Shown here: one piece after another, positions 58,119-64,000 of the stretch
Position numbering within the stretch: the first letter of the stretch is position 1
How the letters are laid out: each line of letters begins with the position of its first letter
Origin: TMED14 sp003507115
GTDB taxonomy: Bacteria; Bacteroidota; Bacteroidia; Flavobacteriales; Schleiferiaceae
Length of the DNA stretch: 64,000 bases
Assembly (NCBI GenBank): GCA_943787925.1
Contig: CALSOH010000001.1
Location: forward strand, 620,001-684,000
Direction: 5' to 3'
The notes under the pieces: model-generated
What the model was told of the DNA's origin: nothing
Database searches by the model: none
The model's input: the letters and a program-made list of their open reading frames with translations, nothing else
Position numbers and translations under genes: made by a program

Positions 58119-59321
58119 ATGCGAAGCATTTTAAAAAATCTTGCCGTCTGGGTGGCCGCTTTGGGCTACTTCGTAGACATCTACGACCTACTATTGTTCA
58201 GCATCATCCGGGTTCCGAGCCTCGAGTCACTGGGGGTCGAAAACCTCTTCGAATCCGGTTTGCTCATCATTAACATGCAGATGTTTGGACTGCTATTGGG
58301 CGGGATTCTTTGGGGCGTTCTCGGGGACCGGCTGGGCCGAACGCGCGTCCTCTTCCTTTCCATCCTACTCTACTCTGCGGCGAATATCGCGAATGGCTTC
58401 GTGGTCGATGCAGAGCAATACACCTGGATACGTTTCGTGGCCGGCATTGGGTTAGCGGGCGAATTAGGCGCTGGGATTACACTCGTGTCCGAACTTTTAT
58501 CCAAAGAGAACCGAGGCCTCGGCACTTCGCTGGTAGCGGGCATTGGACTCACGGGGGCGGTCGCCGCTTTTTTCATCGCCCAAACCTTCGATTGGCGCAC
58601 CTGCTACTTCATCGGGGGTGGCATGGGACTGATGCTCCTGGCCCTCCGGGTAGGGGTCTTTGAGTCCAGTCTTTTTGAGAAGACCGTTCAAAACCGCTCC
58701 GTCCAACGTGGCAATTTCTTTCATCTCTTTGCCACCCGAAGCCGTGCACTGCGCTATTTGCGGTGCATCCTCATTGGCCTCCCCACATGGTTTGTCATTG
58801 GCATTTTGGTCAGTTTCTCCAAAGAGTTTGGTGTGTACCTCGGCATAGAAACCCCCATTGATCCGGGTCGAGGCATACTGTACGCCTACGCGGCCATCGC
58901 CATCGGGGATGTGCTGATTGGATTGCTTTCTCAGTACCTCCGGAGCCGAAAAAAGGCCCTCCACGTATTTTATGGAATCACCATCTTGGGCATGCTGCTC
59001 TTCTTTTCCGCCACCAGTGCCTCCATGCTCTATTTCGCCTGTGGAGTTCTAGGTTTTGGTACGGGCTTCTGGGCCATCTTCGTGACCATTGGGGCAGAGA
59101 ATTTTGGCACCAACCTTCGCGCTACCGCCGCCACCACCATTCCCAACATGGTGCGCGGTTCCTTGAATGGCATTTCGGCCCTCTTTCTCTTTTTGGTGGC
59201 CCAAACCGGCTACATCCAGGCGGGCATTTGGACGGGGGTGATCGTCATGTCCGTCACGTATTGGGCTATCGGCGGCTTGGAGGAGACCTTTGGGAAGGAT
59301 TTGGATTATTTAGAGGAATAA
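58119..59321 (+). CDS. Major facilitator superfamily transporter
   Basis: A 400-residue permease with about 12 membrane helices. The loop 2-3 motif is GVLGDRLGRTRVLF. FVDIYDLLLFSI in helix 1 and the AGIGLAGELGAGITLVSELL helix resemble the sugar/metabolite-H+ symporter branch. Substrate unknown. The ATG giving MRSILKNLAVW was chosen because the -7-like box ends 4 bases upstream and family length fits; codons further upstream run into the divergent gene's promoter. Confidence 0.88.
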   Translation: MRSILKNLAVWVAALGYFVDIYDLLLFSIIRVPSLESLGVENLFESGLLIINMQMFGLLLGGILWGVLGDRLGRTRVLFLSILLYSAANIANGFVVDAEQYTWIRFVAGIGLAGELGAGITLVSELLSKENRGLGTSLVAGIGLTGAVAAFFIAQTFDWRTCYFIGGGMGLMLLALRVGVFESSLFEKTVQNRSVQRGNFFHLFATRSRALRYLRCILIGLPTWFVIGILVSFSKEFGVYLGIETPIDPGRGILYAYAAIAIGDVLIGLLSQYLRSRKKALHVFYGITILGMLLFFSATSASMLYFACGVLGFGTGFWAIFVTIGAENFGTNLRATAATTIPNMVRGSLNGISALFLFLVAQTGYIQAGIWTGVIVMSVTYWAIGGLEETFGKDLDYLEE

Positions 59322-59404
59322 GGGTGAAAGGGTGAACGCATAGTGCCGTTTCCCGTATCTTAAAAAGGATCTAGCTTCAAGTTCATAGAGTAAATCACAG
59401 CCCG

Positions 59405-60409
59405 ATGTATACCTCCTTTATCCAAGGCTTGGGACATTTCCTGCCTCCTCGAGAAATTGATAATGCCCACCTGAGTCAATTCATGGATACGAGCGATGCA
59501 TGGATCCAAGAAAGAACAGGGATTCAAACGCGTCGATGGGTGGAAAAAGGAGATGGCTGGACCTCCGCCACGATGGGCTTTGAAGCGGCTAAAATGGCCA
59601 TCGAGCATGCGGGCATTTCGGCCAGCGAAATCGATCACATTGTATTTGCCACCATTTCCCCGGACTACTACTTCCCCGGTAATGGCGTCTTGGTCCAAGA
59701 AATGCTCGGACTGGATACGGTGGGGGCGACGGACGTTCGGAATGCCTGTTCAGGCTTTGTGTACGCACTCAGTATCGCCAATGCTTTCATCCAAACAGGA
59801 CAGTACAAAACGGTTTTGGTCATTGGCGCCGAGCTTCAAAGCCCCGTTTTGGACTTAAGTGATGCGGGTCGGCACGTCAGCGTCATTTTCGGAGATGGCG
59901 CCGGGGCCGCCGTGCTGGGTCGGGCTCCGGAGGGACATTCGGGCATACAATCCGTGCACTTGCATGCGCAAGGAAAGCATGCTATGGAGCTATCCATGCA
60001 AGGACCCTCAGCCATCCATTGGCTCGATGAAATTGCCACCACGCATGGGGACCCAAGCATCTTTGCGCCCCACATGAATGGCCATTTCATCTTCAAAAAT
60101 GCCGTGGTGCGCTTTATGGAGGTGATACAGGAGGCCCTCGCCGCCACCGGAAAATCGCCTTCGGACATCGATTGCCTCGTTCCACATCAAGCCAATTTGC
60201 GGATTGCCCAATATATCCAGGCGAAAATGGGTCTCCGCGACGATCAGGTCTACAACAACATTCAACGCTACGGCAATACCACGGGAGCTTCCATTCCCAT
60301 TGCCTTCAGTGAAGCGGTACGCGATGGGTCCATCCAACGTGGTGACACCGTATGTCTGGCCGCTTTTGGGGCAGGCTTTACCTGGGCCTCCGCCCTTTTG
60401 ACCTATTGA
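59405..60409 (+). CDS. 3-oxoacyl-ACP synthase III family protein (FabH-like)
   Basis: A 334-residue thiolase-fold enzyme. Catalytic Cys is in RNACSGFVYAL, His in LVPHQANLRI and Asn in YGNTTGASIP; WIQERTGIQTRRW at the N-terminus is typical. It may start fatty-acid synthesis or act in a secondary-lipid pathway; no acyl-carrier or fab genes are adjacent, so fabH is not assigned. A weak TATCTTAA box lies about 41 bases upstream. Confidence 0.9.
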   Translation: MYTSFIQGLGHFLPPREIDNAHLSQFMDTSDAWIQERTGIQTRRWVEKGDGWTSATMGFEAAKMAIEHAGISASEIDHIVFATISPDYYFPGNGVLVQEMLGLDTVGATDVRNACSGFVYALSIANAFIQTGQYKTVLVIGAELQSPVLDLSDAGRHVSVIFGDGAGAAVLGRAPEGHSGIQSVHLHAQGKHAMELSMQGPSAIHWLDEIATTHGDPSIFAPHMNGHFIFKNAVVRFMEVIQEALAATGKSPSDIDCLVPHQANLRIAQYIQAKMGLRDDQVYNNIQRYGNTTGASIPIAFSEAVRDGSIQRGDTVCLAAFGAGFTWASALLTY

Positions 60410-60412
60410 CAT

Positions 60413-60447
60413 GAAAAAACCCCTGGCCGCTTTCGCAGCGCGGGGTT
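60413..60447 (-). terminator. tRNA-Pro terminator
   Basis: AACCCC...GGGGTT with inner CGCT/AGCG pairs, followed on the minus strand by T6. It lies 4 bases after the fabH-like stop, so it may also act on that transcript. Confidence 0.7.
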
Positions 60448-60450
60448 ACC

Positions 60451-60526
60451 TGGTCGGGATGACTGGACTTGAACCAGCGACCCCTACGTCCCGAACGTAG
60501 TGCGCTACCAACTGCGCCACATCCCG
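60451..60526 (-). tRNA. tRNA-Pro (CGG)
   Basis: A 76-base cloverleaf with encoded CCA. Acceptor CGGGATG pairs with CATCCCG, the anticodon stem CTACG/CGTAG holds loop TTCGGGA, anticodon CGG at 60491-60493, and the T arm GCTGG-TTCAAGT-CCAGT is regular. Reads CCG codons. Confidence 0.95.
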
Positions 60527-60537
60527 AAATGGTCGGC

Positions 60538-60545
60538 CAAAATTA
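60538..60545 (-). promoter_or_regulatory. -7 box for tRNA-Pro
   Basis: TAATTTTG on the minus strand, 11 bases before the tRNA 5' end. Confidence 0.55.
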
Positions 60546-60568
60546 ATTCATATTCCGGCTGAGCGGAG

Positions 60569-60576
60569 TAGTTTTG
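60569..60576 (+). promoter_or_regulatory. -7 box for the ABC-FtsX cassette
   Basis: TAGTTTTG, perfect TAnnTTTG, 5 bases before the ATG of the ATPase gene. Confidence 0.55.
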
Positions 60577-60581
60577 GAGAA

Positions 60582-61202
60582 ATGTCATGGGTCCTACAAA
60601 GCACTGAACTCGAAATCTCTCTGGAAGGGGGAAAAACATTTGTTTTCCCTCCATTGGAACTGCTCCCTGGGGAATTGGTGCTCCTCCAAGGAAATTCTGG
60701 CAGTGGCAAATCCACCTGGATGCATGCCCTCGCCGGCTTGCTCCCCATGCGTTCGGGCCATGTCGAAATCACTGGCCATCCCATCTACCATGCATCATCC
60801 CCCACTCCACGTGGCTGGCGTCGCCATGCCCTGGGCCTCATGCCTCAGCGCGCCTTTTTTTGGAATAGCTTAAGCTTACATGAGAACCTGGCACTGGCCG
60901 CCTGGGCGAAGGGCATCCCCGTAGAGCCCGCACCCCTTGACCGCGTGGGCTTGGCCGGAAAAGAACGACAATCCACCCGCACCTTGAGCCTGGGTGAACA
61001 ACAACGCGTGAATGTTCTGCGGGCCTTCATGGGAAATGCCCCGGTGATCTTGGCTGACGAGCCAACCGCCAGCTTGGACGACATGCATGCTCAAGAGCTG
61101 TTGACGCTTCTCCGAGAAATTCAAGGAGAGCGTGCCATGCTAGTATCTAGCCATGACGCCCGTCTCGCCCCCTTTGTAGATCGAATTATTACGTTGCCAT
61201 GA
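60582..61202 (+). CDS. ABC transporter ATP-binding protein (LolD/MacB class)
   Basis: A 206-residue ATPase. Walker A is QGNSGSGKSTWMHALAGL, the signature is LSLGEQQRVNVLRAF, Walker B is VILADEPTASLD, and the H-loop is SSHDA. It energises the FtsX-like permease encoded next (ATGA overlap). With the following DUF3299 gene the set resembles the Zur-regulated zinc-linked ABC operon described in Pseudomonas (ATPase, permease, DUF3299). Confidence 0.9.
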   Translation: MSWVLQSTELEISLEGGKTFVFPPLELLPGELVLLQGNSGSGKSTWMHALAGLLPMRSGHVEITGHPIYHASSPTPRGWRRHALGLMPQRAFFWNSLSLHENLALAAWAKGIPVEPAPLDRVGLAGKERQSTRTLSLGEQQRVNVLRAFMGNAPVILADEPTASLDDMHAQELLTLLREIQGERAMLVSSHDARLAPFVDRIITLP

Positions 61203-62362
61203 AGGCCCTGCATTTTGCCTTTCGAGCCTTATGGCACCGCAAAGCGACGAGTTTCTTTGTGGCGGTGATTTGGGCCTTAGGCATGATCGGATTGGCCATG
61301 ACGACCCGTTTGGAGCGCACCGCCGAAGCGCAGCTCACTCGGACCTTGGAAGGCACCGATATTCTGCTTGCCGCGAAAGGATCCCCCACCCAAGCCATCT
61401 TGGCCCATGTATTTCACCGGGATCAAGCCTCCGGGAACATTCCCATTGCCGAGGCGGAAAAATGGATGCGCCATCCGGACTTGAGCCATGTACGGCGCTT
61501 GGCGTATGGCGACAATTACCGAGGATATCGGATTCTCGGATCAGATAGTGCCACTTGGAATGGCGTTAGCCAGCAACCCATGCAAGGTCGATGGCCCGAG
61601 GTAGCACTCGAGGTGGTGCTGCCGATTTCCATCGCTGAACGTGAGGGATTGACTCTAGGAGACCATTTTCACGGAAGTCATGGCGCGGTGGACGACCTGG
61701 GGGATCACGACGAGCACCATTACACCGTCGTGGGCCTTGTCACACCCGATCAAGCCTTTTGGAATGAAGTGATTTGGACTTCCCTCGAAAGTGTGTGGGC
61801 CGTCCACGAAAACAGCACACCTGAGTACACGGCCGTCCTCGCCCGCATTGCGTCCCCGATGACCCGCCTCATGCTGCCCGGTCAAATTCAACGGCAAAGC
61901 CCCCTGATGGCCGTTTCTCCAGCGATGGAGGCCAACCGCATGGTCGGCTGGATGAACCAAGGGGGCGCCATTCTTCGCCTCATTTCATGGCTGCTCACAG
62001 GCATTGCGTCCTTGTCCATGTTCTTGCTCCTCCAGAGCCACATTCGCGAACGACTGGGGGAGTACGCCCTCGTCCGAGCCATGGGTGGCACCTGGGGCCA
62101 AATCGCCGCCCTTGTCCTGGGGCAAAACCTTCTGCTCGCCCTCTTGGCCTTTGCCTTGGCATACGGGACCCTCGCCGTCGCCTATGCCACCTCCTATTGG
62201 TGGCTTCCTTCCGGGTTTAGCCTGTATTCCGACCTCTGGTGGGACCTCCAACCGGACCGGCTTTGGTGGGTCCTGCATCTTTTTTTAGCACTTTTTGCAG
62301 GTTTAGGGCCCTGGGTTTGGCTACAAAAAATACCTTTGCACCGTGCGTTGGTCGATTCTTAA
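61199..62362 (+). CDS. FtsX/MacB-type ABC permease
   Basis: A 387-residue inner-membrane protein. The N-terminal helix (TSFFVAVIWALGMIGLAM) is followed by a periplasmic MacB-PCD domain (about 45-260), then three helices in the C-terminal part typical of FtsX. The ERLGEYALVRAMGGT motif couples to the ATPase. The periplasmic domain has an acidic/His-rich segment DDLGDHDEHHY near residue 165, a possible metal-binding loop. It overlaps the ATPase by 4 bp and the DUF3299 gene by 20 bp. Confidence 0.88.
   Translation: MKALHFAFRALWHRKATSFFVAVIWALGMIGLAMTTRLERTAEAQLTRTLEGTDILLAAKGSPTQAILAHVFHRDQASGNIPIAEAEKWMRHPDLSHVRRLAYGDNYRGYRILGSDSATWNGVSQQPMQGRWPEVALEVVLPISIAEREGLTLGDHFHGSHGAVDDLGDHDEHHYTVVGLVTPDQAFWNEVIWTSLESVWAVHENSTPEYTAVLARIASPMTRLMLPGQIQRQSPLMAVSPAMEANRMVGWMNQGGAILRLISWLLTGIASLSMFLLLQSHIRERLGEYALVRAMGGTWGQIAALVLGQNLLLALLAFALAYGTLAVAYATSYWWLPSGFSLYSDLWWDLQPDRLWWVLHLFLALFAGLGPWVWLQKIPLHRALVDS
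62331..62338 (+). promoter_or_regulatory. Internal -7 box before the DUF3299 gene
   Basis: TACCTTTG, perfect consensus, 4 bases before the GTG start and inside the permease gene. It would give a separate leaderless transcript. Confidence 0.5.
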
Positions 62363-62798
62363 GCCGTTGACCCTGATCGGGGTTCTGTTCACGGCCACCG
62401 CTTTTTCCCTTTTTAGCCCGAGTAAATTGACCTGGAGAGAGCTGGCAACGGTCTCTTTCACGGAGTTTTATGATACCCAAAAGGGAATTTGGTCCCTGGA
62501 AGCCGGCTACCCGGAACAGATCTTTGCACTTCGCGGAAAGGAGATTTTCATCACAGGCTATGTACTCCCCGTGGACAATAAGGGAGAAATTTATGCTTTG
62601 AGTGCCTACCCATTTAGCTCCTGTTTCTTTTGCGGCGGCGCCGGTCCAGAGACTGTTATGGGCTTAGAATTCGCTACCCCACCGGGAAGGCTCCCGACGG
62701 ATGCGGTGAAGACCTACTCCGGAAAGCTCGTTCTGGTCCAAAAGCCCGAAAATGGCTTCTACTTTACCTTGATAAACGTTCGACCCTACACACCATGA
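62343..62798 (+). CDS. DUF3299 domain protein, exported
   Basis: A 151-residue protein with a signal-like N-terminus (LKPLTLIGVLFTATAFSLF). The DUF3299 core has FALRGKEIFITGYVLPVD, a Cys motif SSCFFCGGAGPETVMGL and VKTYSGKLVLV. The two cysteines of SCFFC could bind metal. In other bacteria DUF3299 accompanies this ABC pair in zinc-responsive operons. It begins with GTG, overlapping the permease, and its stop overlaps the dihydroorotase-like ATG (ATGA). Confidence 0.82.
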   Translation: MRWSILKPLTLIGVLFTATAFSLFSPSKLTWRELATVSFTEFYDTQKGIWSLEAGYPEQIFALRGKEIFITGYVLPVDNKGEIYALSAYPFSSCFFCGGAGPETVMGLEFATPPGRLPTDAVKTYSGKLVLVQKPENGFYFTLINVRPYTP

Positions 62799-64000
62799 AG
62801 ATTCTACTCCCCCACGTCCTAATCATGGATCCTCGCTCCCCCCACCACGGTCAAACGGTGGATATACTTCTTGAGGATGGCGCTATTTCTGCCATAGACA
62901 GTGAATTGAAGGCCAAAGGAGCAGTCGTATTGGAGTCTGCCCGTGGACGCCTCGTGAGCCCTGGTTGGGTGGATGGTCGGGCGCGCAGTGGCGAGCCGGG
63001 TCACGAAGAGCGGGAGACCTACCTCAGTTTAGCCCGCGCTGCAAGCCTAGGAGGTTATACCCACATCGCAGTTATGCCGTCGACCTATCCTGCCCGGGAT
63101 AGCCGACCGCATGTCGAAGCGCTGCAGCAGGCGACCGCCGCCATGCCCGTGGAATTCTTGCCCATAGGCGCCGTCTCAAAAGGCTTGAACGGGGAGCAAA
63201 TGGCGGAGATGCTCGACATGTTGGAAGGGGGCGCCGTTGCATTCAGTGATGATACCGCATCTATCCGCCACCCCCACCTACTCCAACTGGCCTTACAGTA
63301 CACGGCAGACTTGCCTACGCATATTCAGAGTTTTGCCTTCGAACAGAGCTTATGTCCATCCGGGCAAGCCCACGAAGGCGAAGTAGCCTTATCCCAAGGG
63401 CTGACTCCCATTCCATCCTTGGCAGAAAGTCTGCGCATACAGCGAGATCTTATGATTCAGGACTACGCGGGAGGGCATCTGCACGTTGCCGGGATTAGCA
63501 CGGCCGAAGGGGTTGAAGCTATTCGCAGCGCCAAAGCACTTGGACAAACCGTGACCGCCGATGTGGCCATAGCGAACCTCATCGGCTCGGAAGAAGACAT
63601 TCGTGGGTTCAACTCGACGTATAAAGTTTTGCCTCCACTGCGGAGTGCGGAAGATCGTGAAGCACTTTGGGAAGGATTTCTAGATGGCACCTTGGACCTG
63701 GTCGTAAGCGATCACCAACCGATGGATACAGAGGCCAAAGACTGCGAATGGGGCCAAGCGATGTTTGGGGCGGCCACCATAGAACACGCTTTTGGATGGT
63801 ATCGCCATGTAAATCCGAGTCATGAAGCCTTAGAACGATGGATTAATGCCGTTGCGCACAAGGCCCGGGAGCTCTATCATTTGGGGCCCTGTGTGATTAA
63901 AGTGGGTATGCCCGCCGATCTGACGGTATTCGCTTTGGATGGGTCCGCGGAAGCAAGCTATACCAAGGGCGTGAATGTTCCCCGTTGGACACAAAATGGC
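62795..64000 (+). CDS. Dihydroorotase-like amidohydrolase, degenerate metal site, 3' truncated
   Basis: 402 codons are visible; the gene leaves the window. Fold and motifs follow type I dihydroorotase (SPGWVDGRARSGEPGHEERETYLS; VMPSTYPARDSR; VAFSDDTASI; VVSDHQPMDTEAKD). The HxH metal motif after the first strand is gone (RAR in place of HxH), and the first part of the substrate loop reads SGEPG instead of REPG. In Bacteroidota a second PyrC-like protein with lost metal ligands is common, so this may be non-catalytic or partner another enzyme. It is coupled to the DUF3299 gene by ATGA. Confidence 0.82.
   Translation, partial: MKILLPHVLIMDPRSPHHGQTVDILLEDGAISAIDSELKAKGAVVLESARGRLVSPGWVDGRARSGEPGHEERETYLSLARAASLGGYTHIAVMPSTYPARDSRPHVEALQQATAAMPVEFLPIGAVSKGLNGEQMAEMLDMLEGGAVAFSDDTASIRHPHLLQLALQYTADLPTHIQSFAFEQSLCPSGQAHEGEVALSQGLTPIPSLAESLRIQRDLMIQDYAGGHLHVAGISTAEGVEAIRSAKALGQTVTADVAIANLIGSEEDIRGFNSTYKVLPPLRSAEDREALWEGFLDGTLDLVVSDHQPMDTEAKDCEWGQAMFGAATIEHAFGWYRHVNPSHEALERWINAVAHKARELYHLGPCVIKVGMPADLTVFALDGSAEASYTKGVNVPRWTQNG

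Overview
This window is chromosomal DNA from a member of the Bacteroidota, most likely a free-living Flavobacteriales-type bacterium of moderate G+C (by eye a little over 50%). The phylum call rests on several independent signs. The recurrent promoter element is the Bacteroidota -7 box TAnnTTTG, once with a TTG 19 bases upstream. Starts lack Shine-Dalgarno sequences. The gene families are typical of the phylum: Fur-PurA-OstA, a PD40/OmpA protein, TIGR02757, DUF2452, DUF493, a DUF4369/TlpA lipoprotein, an S46 dipeptidyl-peptidase, the START-like domain and DUF4197. The family or genus cannot be named from the sequence alone. Nearly everything is housekeeping or core accessory content. I see no insertion sequence, prophage or CRISPR array.

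Layout. 0-5.3 kb: end of a MazG-like gene, a translationally coupled fur-type regulator/purA/ostA-like operon, and an OmpA-family envelope protein. 5.3-10.5 kb: lolD-type ATPase, TIGR02757 and rarA on one strand, sucC-pnuC on the other. 10.5-14.7 kb: small hydrolases and regulators, a PhoD-like phosphatase, an M14 peptidase, ssb. 14.7-22 kb: a flavoprotein, then a probable DNA-damage mutagenesis cassette: a self-cleaving S24/LexA-like repressor with an operator in its own promoter, dinB, an SRAP/YedK protein and a short second DNA polymerase III alpha (DnaE2-like). 22-29 kb: TPR protein, gyrA, clpC. 29-36 kb: NTPase, recQ, fmt, HU, oxidoreductase, pdxH, yqgE. 36-42 kb: sucD, a DPP11-type peptidase divergent from a TlpA lipoprotein, fabG, PAP2. 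42-48 kb: tRNA-Met, small lipoprotein, rluF with a shifted tail, a frameshifted DUF1643 gene, GNAT, envelope proteins and a candidate small RNA. 48-56 kb: glyA, fumarylacetoacetase, RelA/SpoT, queE-folD-ffh. 56-64 kb: pirin, a PDZ protein with Cys-Cys repeats, MFS, KAS III, tRNA-Pro, an ABC-FtsX-DUF3299 cassette and a dihydroorotase homologue that runs off the edge.

Two themes stand out. First, the genome is very compact. Many same-strand neighbours overlap by ATGA or TAATG, convergent genes overlap by up to 47 bp at their 3' ends, and several divergent pairs have abutting or overlapping starts. Second, in at least eleven genes the -7 box ends exactly 4 bases before the start codon, which predicts leaderless transcripts.

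The best candidate for an under-described system is the S24 repressor-DinB-SRAP-DnaE2 cluster at 16.0-22.0 kb. The ABC/DUF3299 cassette and the Cys-Cys repeat PDZ protein follow.
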